Below are positions 1 to 10,582 of a stretch of DNA of 64,000 nt, piece by piece (position 1 is the stretch's first letter; the number at the start of each line of letters is the position of its first letter). Made by a program: the position numbers and the translations under genes. The stretch comes from Leptodontidium sp. MPI-SDFR-AT-0119 (taxonomy: Eukaryota > Ascomycota > Leotiomycetes > Helotiales > Leptodontidiaceae), in NCBI GenBank assembly GCA_020726505.1, contig JAHLEZ010000052.1, forward strand, positions 1 through 64,000, given 5' to 3'. A model generated the notes under the pieces. The model had not been told where the DNA came from. It did no database searches and saw only the letters and a list, made by a program, of their open reading frames with translations.

Positions 1-1386
1 CCCTTCCGCTTTACCGTAGAATACAAAGGCGCCTTCGACCTCCTAAAATATACTCTCACGTCCGCACCTCTCTTAAGACACTACTGACAGGATTTACCTT
101 GCCTCCTAGAGACAGATATTAGTGATGGTGTTATAGCTGGAGTCCTTTCTTAATAGTACGGCGACGACTAATTCCCCGTTACTTTCTTTTTAAAGACTAT
201 ATTACTTATTAAGCTTAACTATATAGTACACGACAAAGAGATACTAGCTATTATTAGATCCTTTAGGCACTGGCGTGCTGAGTTGGTAGGAGCCCCCTAC
301 TAAGTCTATGTCGTAATAGACTATAAGGCCTTGGAATACTTTATGACCTCTAAGTAATTAAATACTAGACAAGTACAATAAGTAGAGCTTCTAGTAGACT
401 ATAATTTCATAATCACGTACCGCCCTAGAATCTATAACCCCCTAATAGACGTACTCTCCCGTAAGCTAGACGAGTTAGATTAATAAAACTCTACAAAAAA
501 GACTTAACGCCTTTAATAACTCTTACGCTAAGACTAAGTCGACCTTAGCTTACTGTCTATAGAGTTGCGGCCGCCTAACAACGCTGACGCGCTAGTGGCC
601 GACGTTAAGCTCGCTGCCCTTACACTAATATTCTCCGTTATACAGCAAATCCTAGAGGCTAATCGCACTGCCCCCTCCTTATAGGCTTTACGTAAATAAG
701 TTATATTAAGCTCTCCAAGTAAACTCAGCCTAGTGGGTGACCTCTTGCTCCACGACGGCCGCCTCTTAGTCCCCGATATCGATTACCTCTGAACCCTCCT
801 CATACAAGAGGTCTATAATCGAGTCACTATAACGCACCCTAGTGCTAAGAAGACGATTTAAATGCTCTCTTCTTAATACTAGTGGCATAAAATCACGTCT
901 ATAGTTTAGTAGTACTGCCGTAACTATTATATATATCGACGAATTTAAGTTCCCCGGGATAAAAAGCCTAGACTCCTTTATCCTCTCCCCGTTCCGTTTA
1001 GACTATAAGAATATATCACTATAGACTACTACTCCTTTACTAAAAACAAGCATGGATTCGACAACGTCCTCGTTTTTATTAATAGATTCAGTAAATAAGC
1101 TATTAATATCCCTTACTAGAAGACGACAAATACTTAGAAGTTAGCTATTATATACATTTACTATATATATTGTTACTTTAAAGCCCTATTAATTATTACT
1201 TCTGACAAAGGTCCTTAGTTTATATCTAGGTTTTGGACCGCCCTAGGCAAGATCCTTGGAACTAAGAGACAGCTGTCTACTACTAACTACTTATAAACAG
1301 ACGGCTAGACTGAAGTGTATAATTAATACCTGTAGAAACGACTCTGACCTTTTGTTACGTACTACTAAGACGACTAGTCAGAGTAC
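1..1386 (+). pseudogene. Ty3/gypsy pol relic, RNase H and integrase (upstream half)
   Basis: Conceptual translation, reading through many stops, follows the order of a fungal Ty3/gypsy polyprotein. The RNase H part covers about 1-480, with LETD and SDGVIAGVLS-like stretches, then HDKELLAI and a DHKALEYF-like stretch. A spacer and integrase follow at about 480-1386, with GFDNVLVFI-like and ITSDRG-like segments. Many stops sit where a Trp or Gln is expected (TGG to TAG, CAA to TAA), typical of RIP. The reading is cut at 1386 by the copia element and resumes at 7120. The element runs off the left edge of the window. Family level is firm; exact residues are not, because of the mutation load. Confidence 0.85.
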
Positions 1387-1738
1387 TATAAGAATACTAG
1401 CCATATGCGAGCCTAATAACCGATGCGAGCCTAATAACCGATGCGAGCCTTTGATACAAAGCTAGTAACTTGATACAAAGCTAATAACCGATGCGAGCCT
1501 CTGATACAAAGCTAGTAACTTGATACAAAGCTAATAACCGATGCGAGCCTCTGATACAAAGCTAGTAACTTGATACGAAGCTAATAACTGATGCGAGCCT
1601 TTGATATAAAGCTAGTAACTTGATACAAAGTTAATAACCGATGCGAGAGCTTGGTACTCGGTACTCAAAGTAGTTATATAGACCTAGAAATGCCCCCTCA
1701 ATAGAATCATCATTCACACCATCATTCTCTATTTTACA
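1387..1738 (+). repeat. 5' LTR of the copia element
   Basis: 352 bp, identical to the 3' LTR except for two C to T changes, both in a CpA context (one near 1606, one near the 3' end at 1735). More than half of the LTR is tandem repeat. The start TATAAG corresponds to the usual TG-type end with G to A; the other end is ACA. Confidence 0.95.
1440..1639 (+). repeat. Four 50-bp tandem repeats inside the LTR
   Basis: Four consecutive 50-bp units start at 1440, 1490, 1540 and 1590. Each begins GATGCGAGCC and ends AATAACC-like. Each unit itself holds two related TTGATACAAAGCTARTAAC-like halves. Two shorter 18-bp versions precede them at about 1404-1439. The same array is in the 3' LTR from 6816. 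Confidence 0.93.
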
Positions 1739-1749
1739 GGTTATGAGCC
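1739..1749 (+). promoter_or_regulatory. Primer-binding site matching initiator tRNA-Met anticodon arm
   Basis: GGTTATGAGCC directly follows the 5' LTR. Its reverse complement, GGCTCATAACC, equals the anticodon stem-loop of eukaryotic initiator tRNA-Met (CAU anticodon). Drosophila copia is known to prime from an internally cleaved half of that tRNA, so this element probably uses the same half-tRNA mode rather than a tRNA 3' end. Confidence 0.75.
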
Positions 1750-1919
1750 TCCGATAGCACCTCCTCTTATTCTACCTCAATTCAACAGATCAAGAGCTTG
1801 CTCTTTACTCATTCTCATACACTTCGTTACAACCTCATTTTGTTTGTATTTGAGTTTTATCGACTGGCTCGACAAGAACTCTTCTCTTACATACTATACC
1901 TTCTGGACCCTCAAAATAC

Positions 1920-2190
1920 TCCATAAACTCCATACCTACGGCTCCATACCTCATACCTCATACCTACGGCTCTATACCTCCATACCTCCATACCTCCATA
2001 CCTCCATACCTCATAACTACGGCATAACTCCATAACTACGTCATACCTCCATACCTCATACCTACGGCTCCATACCTCCATACCTCATACCTACGGCTCC
2101 ATACCTCCATACCTCATACCTACGGTTCCATACCTCCATACCTACGCCATACCTCCGGCATACCTCCGGCATACCTCCATACCTCTGATT
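1920..2190 (+). repeat. CATACCTC/CTACGGCTC minisatellite in the copia leader
   Basis: The untranslated leader before gag contains an irregular array of CATACCTC and CATACCTACGGCTC units covering about 270 bp. It ends shortly before the T/A-rich stretch leading to the gag start codon at 2419. Function unknown; such arrays expand by slippage. Confidence 0.85.
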
Positions 2191-2418
2191 TATTAGCTGG
2201 TCTAATAAAAAAGATTTTTCACTCAAAATCTAACACTTGAAAAGTTCTCAACCAATAACAGGTATTTTGCCCTATAACTTGGAACATATATAATCTACGT
2301 GATCAATAACTAATATCAAAAAACTTAGACTTTCTTGAATAACTCAAATTCTCAAAAATCTCAAGTTAAGTTAATATCTTCAAAAACTCTTTGAAAAATA
2401 ACTAATAAAATAAACAGA

Positions 2419-5400
2419 ATGAGCTCTGATAAGATCACTATGGCTAAGCTTACAGGCTCGGCTAATTACCCTATTTGGGCACTTCGTATGACGGCCTTCT
2501 TAACTAAAGAAGCGCTAAACGCTGTAATAGCGTCTAATGAAGTAAGTGATGAAATAAACGGCAAAGCTCTCTCCAATATCCAATTGCTTATTGAGGACGG
2601 TCCTCTTTTGCAAATACAGCACATAACACGTGCTTTTGAAGCTTGGCAATCACTTAAAAACCTCTATTCCCCTAAGGGGTTTAGCTCGGAATTTTTGATT
2701 TGCCGAGAATTCTTTGATACCCATTTGATTAAGTATAATTCAATGGAAGAATACCTTAATAAGGTAAAACAGCTAAGCGATCAGCTAAAAGCTAAAAACC
2801 TTGAATTGCCTAAACAGGTAATAATAGCTTGGGTTCTTAATAACTTGACTGATAACTATGATGGATTAGTTTCCAATATAACACAGTCTTTAAGAACTAA
2901 TATTGATTCTTATACCCTTGAGTCGTTATTCTCTAATTTATTAGACGAATCAAAACGTCAAGAATCAAATGATACTAATACAGATCAGGCCCTAATAACT
3001 TCTAGTGGCTATAAAGGCAAAAAACCTTATAAAGTCACTAAGAATAGCCCTCAAAGCAAGAAGTATTGTACTAATTGCAAACAACACTCTCATGTGACTT
3101 CTAATTGCGCCTTCCTATTTCCCGATAAGGCCCCTAAGGGGTGGAAACGGCCAAAGAATGATAAATCACCTGATATTACCGAGAAATCGGCTCGGGATAA
3201 GCGGGAGGAGAATATTGATATTTTATATAGTAATAGTGATATTTTGGAAAATATCGGGGATTTTGATATTGATTTCCCTATGGAAGATATACAGGTATTT
3301 ATGACTATACCCTCTATAAAGAATATAACTAATAATACAAATATAGGCTCCAACTTTGTAAATAATCAAGAATTAGGGGTAAATAGTCAAGAATCAAATA
3401 GTCAATCAAATACCTTTGTTTTAGATACCGCTGCAACAAAACATATATGTTGTAATATATCATATTTCCATGAATTTAAAACCTGTAATAAACTAGTTAG
3501 CTGGGGAAAAGCTAAACAAATAAATATAAAAGGATACGGAGATATCTTAATAAAGTCAATAATTAATAATAAAATATATAAACTCAAAGATTGTCTTTAT
3601 ATGCCTGAATTAGGTATTAACTTAATATCTCAAAGTCAACTAAGTAGTTAATATTATAGCATTTTTAATAACTCCTTTGCCTATATCAAAAATAATATAA
3701 CAAATGAAGTAATAATTGAAGGCAATAAATCCAAAGGATTATATATACTAAATATTATACCACATAAAACTAGTAATCAAATAACTAATACTAATATTTT
3801 AAGTACAATTGAAAATAAACCTATAAGCATTAATAAAATGGATTTGCATGTAAAATTAGGTCATATCAGCTTAATGTACTTAGATAAAATAATAAATAAT
3901 ACTTATGGATATACTAATATAATCTCAAATACAGATATAAATAATCAAATACTAAACTGTGAGACTTGTCTTAAAGGAAAATTCACTAATAAAGTTAATA
4001 AAATAACTAGTGATAAAGTCTTTGATTTACTACAAAAAGTAGTCAGTGACTTATGTGGCCCTATTACACCTATAACATATGATAATTATAAATATATTAT
4101 AACTTTCTTAGATATTAAGAGTAAATATTTAGAAATAAAACTACTAAGAAATAAATATGAAGCAATGAACGCTTTTATTGAATATAAAAATAAAAATGAA
4201 AATAACAATAATAATAAACGTATAAATATACTTGCAACTGATAATGGTGGAGAATATATAAATAATAAATTTAAAGAATATCTTATAAATCATGGAATAA
4301 CTCACCAACTAGCTCCTGCTTATACAAAAGAACCTAATGGTGCAGCAGAGCGTATAAATCGCACTATATTAAATAAAGTTAGGTGTCTACTAGCATTTGC
4401 TAATTTACCTAATTATTTATGGGGGGAAGCTGCAATAACGGCTACATATCTCTATAATAGAACTCCGCATTCGGTAATAGACTATAAAACTCCTTATAAA
4501 TTACGATATAATAAAATACCAGATATTACCCATATTAAAACATTTGGATCTATATGCTTTTATAAAAATAAAAAGAATCATATAACTAAACTAGAACCAA
4601 AAGCTAATAAAGCAATACTAATTGGATTTAATTATCCTTTATATAAAGTCCTAGATATAATAACTAAAAAAGCTCTTTGGGTAAGAGATATTAAAATCAT
4701 TGACAATAAATTTATAAATAATCCTGAAATAAATATATTTGAAGAAAGTCAAATAAATATACAAGACCTTATAAATAATAATAATAATAATATAAATAAT
4801 AATAAAGGCAATAATAACAATAATAACAATAATAATAATGGAGATAACAATAATAATGAAAATAATAATAATGAGGATAATACTAATAATATAAGAATTA
4901 CAAGAAGTAATAATACTAATAATAATATAAGAATTACAAGAAGTAATAATAATAATAATCATAATAATATTCACCCAGACGGATCAGGCCGCCAAAGAAC
5001 AACTTTTCCTCAAGTTGTAATAAATAGCTCTCCAAATATAGCTCTAATAAATAACTCTACAGAAAATGAAGAAGACCTAGTCTTTATAAGTAATATTAAT
5101 AATGAACCTAATACATATAAACAAGCTATAAATAGTCTTAATAAAGATAATTGGTTAAAATCTATGAAATCAGAAATAAATGAGTTAGAGCTACAAAATA
5201 CGTGGAATTTAGTAGAATTACCACCTAATAAAACCTATTTAAGAGGTAGATGGGTTTATAGAATAAAAACAGACCTAAATGATAATATTATAAAATATAA
5301 ATCAAGATGGGTAGTAAAAGGCTTTGATCAAGTATTAGGCCTTAACTATTTAGAAACCTTTTCAGCTACTTGTAGGCCAGAATCCTACAGGTTAATATTT

Positions 5401-6711
5401 ATATTAGCTATGGCAAATAAATGGAAAATGCATCAATACGACGTTAAAAATGCCTTTGTACACGCTAAAATAGATGCTGAAATATATATAGAACAACCAA
5501 TAGGTCGAGAACGATATTATAATAAAAATAATAATACATATGAGTTAATAAAAACCTCTAATAATAATAACAACTCAAAATTATATTGTAAGCTTAATAA
5601 AGCTTTATATGGCCTTAAGCAATCACCTAGACTATGGTATAAACACTTATCCGAGGCCTTAAATAAACTAGGTTTTGAAGCTCTACCATTTGATGAAGCT
5701 ATATTTATACATAATAAATTGAAAATAATTATAATTTGCCATGTAGACGACTTAATATTCACAGGACCAGATGATAATATAATAAAGGATATAGTTAAAG
5801 AATTAACTAAAACTATAAAAATAGAATACATAAGTGAAGTACATCAATTCCTTGGCATGGAAATAAAACTAGATTATAAAAATCAATCAGTACATATAAA
5901 TCAAAATAAATATCTTCAAACGTTATTCGAACGTTTTAATAAAGGTAATTTAAATCCTGTAACTACACCAGTAGAAGCAGGAATTAGATTAGATAAAGCA
6001 ACTAGCTTAGCTAATAAAGAAGACCTACAATTATATCAATAACAAGTAGGCTCTTTAATACATCTAGCAACTAAGACAAGACCTGATATAGTATATGCTA
6101 CTAATAGATGCGCTAGATATATGTCTAACCCTGATTTAAGCCATTTTAGGGCTCTAGACCGCATTTGGAAATACTTAAATAAATACCCCAAATTAGGAAT
6201 ATACTATATTTGTAATAAAACATTCCTAGAATTATTAGGCTATACAGACGCCGATTGGGGGGGAGATATTAGCTCCCGAAAAAGTACTAGTGGCTTTTTG
6301 TTTCTAGTTAATAACTGTATTATAAGCTGGCTTAGTATGCTTCAAAAAACAGTAGCCTTATCAAGTTGTGAAGCTGAATATATGGCTTTTAAAGAAGCAA
6401 TAAAAGAAGCATTATACTTATATAATTTAATAAACTACTTCAATAAATTTCTAAATAATAGAGAAACTCCTATACCAAAGCTATTAACTGATAGTGAATC
6501 AGCTCTCAAATTAGCTAATAATCCCGAATTTCATAAAAGAAGTAAACATATTGATATAACTTATCATTTCATAAGAAACTCAATAAACGAAAATAAACTA
6601 AATCTATTATACGTAAATACTACAGTTCAATTAGCAGATGGTTTTACAAAAGCTTTAGATAACAATAAACAATTAGCTTTTATAACTGCTTTAAATCTAA
6701 GAACTGCTTAA
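2419..6711 (+). pseudogene. Copia gag-pol polyprotein, single frame with two stops
   Basis: One continuous frame from ATG 2419 to TAA 6709-6711, about 1430 codons, broken only by TAA at 3649-3651 and 6040-6042. Gag comes first (UBN2-like start) with a zinc knuckle CX2CX4HX4C near 3066-3108. A protease follows (LDTAATKH at about 3421). Integrase starts at about 3838 with H-H-C-C (HVKLGH, CETC) and the catalytic triad segments SDLCGP, ATDNGGEY and GAAERI. An Asn-rich linker covers 4770-4970. Reverse transcriptase shows DVKNAFVHA and CHVDDL (usual YVDD). RNase H shows YTDADWG, CEAEYMA and LLTDSESA, the last two segments after the second stop. Both stops fit CAA to TAA in a RIP context. Apart from them the polyprotein looks whole, so the element was probably active recently. 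Confidence 0.93.
4770..4970 (+). repeat. AAT trinucleotide tract encoding poly-Asn linker
   Basis: Runs of AAT/AAC codons give long Asn stretches between integrase and reverse transcriptase, including two copies of an IRITRSN segment. The tract is in frame, so it changes protein length without breaking it. Confidence 0.85.
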
Positions 6712-6755
6712 AATAAAAGATAAGATATAAATAAATAAATTATAATATATCTTAC

Positions 6756-6762
6756 GAGGGGC
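6756..6762 (+). other. Polypurine tract of the copia element
   Basis: GAGGGGC lies directly before the 3' LTR start at 6763, the position expected for plus-strand priming. It is short, and the identification rests on position. Confidence 0.55.
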
Positions 6763-7114
6763 TATAAGAATACTAGCCATATGCGAGCCTAATAACCGAT
6801 GCGAGCCTAATAACCGATGCGAGCCTTTGATACAAAGCTAGTAACTTGATACAAAGCTAATAACCGATGCGAGCCTCTGATACAAAGCTAGTAACTTGAT
6901 ACAAAGCTAATAACCGATGCGAGCCTCTGATACAAAGCTAGTAACTTGATACGAAGCTAATAACTGATGCGAGCCTTTGATACAAAGCTAGTAACTTGAT
7001 ACAAAGTTAATAACCGATGCGAGAGCTTGGTACTCGGTACTCAAAGTAGTTATATAGACCTAGAAATGCCCCCTCAATAGAATCATCATTCACACCATCA
7101 TTCTCTATTTCACA
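6763..7114 (+). repeat. 3' LTR of the copia element
   Basis: 352 bp, the less mutated of the two LTR copies, ending CACA. It is followed at 7115-7119 by AGTAC, the second half of the target duplication. Confidence 0.95.
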
Positions 7115-7119
7115 AGTAC

Positions 7120-7917
7120 CTCCCTATTATAAACTACACCTAAATGTCCCTCTTACACGATTCCTTAGGGGGACTCTCTCTATTTAAGGTAGTCTATAGA
7201 TATACATTATATATAGATTAGGACTAGAAAATTGACTTATTAGACTTAGTTACCCCCGCTAATAAGTTAAACACTTAACAAGCCATTAATTATACTTAAC
7301 ACCATAAGAAAGTATAGGACATAGCTCAATCGAACCTTACTGTGACTTAAGCCAAGATAGTTAGTTCTTATAACGCCTCTCGCCGCGATGTCGACTTTAA
7401 TAAAGATAGCTTAGTCTAGCTTAATATACGCTACTTCAAGACACTCTATCTATCTAAGAAGTTAGATATACTAACTAATAGACTATTTAGAGTACTCGAG
7501 AAGGTAAGACACTCATACTACCTGGAGTTGCTAGCGAGTATAAAGGTCTATAACGTCTTTCTAGTTAGTAAGCTTCGCCGGGACCCTAACGATCTCTTAC
7601 TAGGCCAAGTATAAGATGCCCCCCCGCCAATTAACATTACAGGTGACGACGAGTGGGAACTAGAAGAAGTGCTTGCCTACCGTAAGAAGGGCAAAACTCT
7701 ATCTTACTGTGTCACTTAACTTAATTAAGACGTTAATTTAGACTAGTACGACGCTTTTAACCTCAAGTACGCTCCGCACAAAGTCAGGGACTTCCACCTC
7801 AGTCACCCCGAGTAAGCAGGACCCCCTGTTAAGCTACTTAAATGGATCAAAGTATGGGAAGATAATATTAACGACTATAACGACCTCAATAGTAACAAGA
7901 AAATAGACTAACGCTCG
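7120..7917 (+). pseudogene. Ty3/gypsy relic, integrase C-terminus and chromodomain
   Basis: This continues the gypsy polyprotein of 1-1386. Conceptual translation gives a KKLDILTNRLFRVLEKV-like segment and then SYYLELLASIKVYNVF, the integrase C-terminal part. Next is EWELEEVLAYRKKGKTLSY with NWDVNLDWYDA and HKVRDFH segments, a chromodomain as in chromoviruses. Trp positions read as TAG. The last codons lead into a G-rich purine tract at 7933-7944 just before the LTR. Confidence 0.85.
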
Positions 7918-7947
7918 AGGACGAGCTTTTTCCGGAGGGGGGGGTAG

Positions 7948-8832
7948 TGTAACGACTGTCGCTGTCTAGAGCCTCATTTCTACCGGCTCCACTTAGTACT
8001 GCCCGATCGGGACGTACCGAGATTACTATAATACTAGGTATACTAACCTCTTATATATAAACTTATTCTTTCCTTACCTTCTTTCCTCTGTAGTTGTAGA
8101 TTCTAAGTTAATACTTAGTATCGTCATATGTCCTGTGTTAATATGTGAGGCGTCAGTTACACGTGATTGCCGTCTTTCTAGGGCAAGCGTCACAGTTATT
8201 TTTGATTACTCTAAAGTAGTAGAGTAGTAAAGTTATATTAAAAGGACGTTTAAATTTTAATATAAATATTAAATTATTATTATAAACTAAGCTACTAGTA
8301 ATAATAATTAATAAAATAGTTTACTTATAAATCGCTTAATTATAAAGTTATTAAATATCTGTACTTAAGTAAGCGTTAATACTAAAAGGTTTAAACGAGA
8401 TAAGTCGCGATTAAGCTACTTGTCACGATCTGGGGATCACGTGTGTCTTGGCCCTAAGGCTCGGCAGCCTTATTATATAGAGAAGCTAGGAAACTTGCCC
8501 TTTTTGTTTATATATTATAATCTTAGCGCTAGTAAGGAAGTTAGGATCACGGGAACAGGTGTTACGTAATGTGCTAACTAGTTAGACGGGCTTGCGGGCT
8601 TGCGCGCTCTATAAGACGTTTAGTAGAGCTTACACCCGGAATCGAAGTTCTATATAAACAGAGTAGTTTCTTAAGTAGTAGAGCTTTGTGCTTAAATTTA
8701 TATAGTAGTTTGACTATTACTTGTAACGTCTCAATTCCTATTGAGAACTGGACCTTTTGTGACTTTGTTTCTTAACTAATACTAACTAACAAGTCTATAC
8801 GCCGCGTACTAGTCAGTTACAGGAACGTTACA
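7948..8832 (+). repeat. 3' LTR of the gypsy element (proposed)
   Basis: It starts TGTAACGACTG directly after a purine tract and ends GGAACGTTACA, giving perfect 7-bp terminal inverted repeats (TGTAACG/CGTTACA) over 885 bp. A TATATAA box lies at about 8651. The 5' LTR is outside the window, so the length cannot be confirmed by pairing. Confidence 0.65.
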
Positions 8833-9790
8833 CTACTTTAGGTAAAGCTTCCGCGTATTAGTCTTATTTAAGTGAGATCTTAGTCCCATAACTACTACTC
8901 GAGTACTACTCTAGAGTAGTAAAGTAGAGTAGAGTAGAGTAGAGTTAGAGTAGTATAATATTTATACTAGAGTAGAGTAGAGTAGCGCTTACTACTCTAC
9001 TCTACTCTACTCATTTGTTACACTGTACTAGATAAGGTCGCATTTCTTATAAGAAAGCAAATTTAGAAATACTTTACTAGTCGACTTGCTCTCTTAGTTA
9101 TTCTCCCTATTAATGACTATAATTACAATATAAATAGTGTTAATCGCGCCGATTAATTAAAGACTGAATTCAACACTAAGCAAGCTACACGGCGCAACTG
9201 GCTCCCTTACTACTTTTAGCTCCTCGACTGTGTTATTATTAACGCCTTCTTACTATAGAGATAGGAGTCAAAGTCGAGAGTTATAAGCCAATAATATAAG
9301 CACTAGCGCTCTCACCGCATATTTAGGGAGATTTTAGTGGCAGATTTAATCGGTGTAAAGGCTCTAACATCTCGTCGCAATAGTCTTATTTGAGTCTACT
9401 AGAATAGTAAGCTTATTACGCCAAATATCTCTTAATTCAAAGCTCGTTACTACGTCGTACAAAGCCATAGTAAGAAATCGGAGTATTATTATTATTGGTA
9501 TCAGGTCTCAAAAGGCATATTAAAAAAGAGCGCAATTCGAGATACGCGGAAGAGTTATAGAGAGTGTTCTTTACCTCTTTATATAAGGTGTTTCAAGCCG
9601 TATTACCAAAGCTAATTTCTGTCTTTATATCTTCATTTCCCTCTTTTTTAGTAGTCATAATTGTAAATTTATATTAGATACGAGTTGCTTCACTTTCTTA
9701 AGCTTTAAGTAACAAATCTTGCGTCATTCTGCTAGTGGAGCTTTATTTATTTCTGTAGATTAGAGCTCCAGCTGCAGTTCTAACTATCTT
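8833..9790. other. RIPped AT-rich stretch without a gene
   Basis: No family could be recognised in either strand. The only clear structure is the AGAGT repeat cluster at 8895-9012. Confidence 0.6.
8895..9012. repeat. AGAGT/ACTCT satellite with hairpin
   Basis: A run of AGAGT pentamers is followed, after a short AT spacer, by AGAGT units and then their exact complement CTACTCTACTCTACTC around the loop CGCTTA (about 8970-9012). The two arms can pair over roughly 16 bp. Confidence 0.8.
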
Positions 9791-9799
9791 GGCCCTCCA

Positions 9800-10375
9800 C
9801 TTTTGCGTGCACAGACAAAGTGTCGGGTTTGAGTGTGGAAGGGATAGTAGCCCCTATTTCTGCGTCAGGGATGGCTGCTATGATGAGACTTGCGAATGTG
9901 GGTGTAAAAATGAGATATGTGACGATGAGGATGAACATTAAAGCCCCGCGGAGATCTTGCTCGTTTATGACGGCTGCGTTGCGATTAGACCAACGAGGTG
10001 CTACTGAGACGGTTCAGTCGGAAACGACGTATGGAACCAATGCACTAGGGTTCACATCACGGCATAAGGGCTATAAAGGTTGATGGATTCCCAGAACCAG
10101 ATCTGTATTTAGAAAGTTCTTCGTGAATATGATCAATTGAACCCCATGCATTCGACTTCTGCCTTTGAATCGCCGTCACAAGTGCCAAGAGAGGTAGATC
10201 AGAGTGGCCGTCAGAATCGCCCAAGGGATTTCGACGACGATGCTGGCGAGGATGAAGGCTTTCCAGGAATAAGTTTTTGGGGGTCGCTCTCGAACCTCGT
10301 ATAAGGCGCGGTTGACGACGAAGTGAGGCATTGTATTTAATGGCATGCATGTGTGGATGCTTATCAAGAACATAA
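9800..10375 (-). pseudogene. PDR-type ABC transporter fragment
   Basis: On the minus strand, about 10340 to 10180 reads [17 protein letters not shown] then [12 protein letters not shown], a hallmark of the second ABC-2 membrane domain of pleiotropic drug resistance pumps. A second frame, about 10000-9800, gives GALMFILIVTYLIFTPTFAS and IIAAIPDAEIGAT-like residues, also typical of that domain. The piece covers only part of one half-transporter, is shifted between frames, and lacks both nucleotide-binding domains. It is a dead fragment of a multidrug efflux pump gene at the edge of the RIPped block. Confidence 0.8.
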
Positions 10376-10582
10376 GTTAAGCACATTTTCGGCTTCCGAG
10401 ATTACTTGGTCGTAATCAAGTTGCTTCCATGAAATATTGCAGGGCATCAAACGGCTATATAAAGCATTTGTAACACCCACAAATCTTTGGTATTTATTTT
10501 CCTTCATATTCTACCTCAATCCAAGGATTGGCGTGACAGTTGACAGTGGAGGAGGGGATGGTGGTGATGGAACAAGTGAACT

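Larger units (their letters stand above)
1387..7114 (+). mobile_element. Nearly intact Ty1/copia retrotransposon nested in gypsy
   Basis: A 5728-bp element with two 352-bp LTRs (1387-1738 and 6763-7114), a primer-binding site, one gag-pol frame and a short purine tract. It is flanked by the direct 5-bp duplication AGTAC at 1382-1386 and 7115-7119. The LTRs differ at two positions by eye, both C to T before A in the left copy. The LTRs begin TATAAG and end ACA, so the expected TG start appears mutated to TA. The insertion interrupts the integrase of an older gypsy element, which fixes the order of events. Confidence 0.95.

Noticed and set aside
1440..1639. CRISPR-like array
   Set aside because: Repeats are contiguous without unique spacers and lie in an LTR of a eukaryotic retrotransposon.
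4651..4974. 107-aa minus-strand Ile-rich frame
   Set aside because: Pure reverse reading of the AAT repeat in copia pol.
9820..10083. 87-aa plus-strand open frame
   Set aside because: It is the antisense of the PDR transporter fragment, whose minus-strand reading gives conserved membrane-domain residues.
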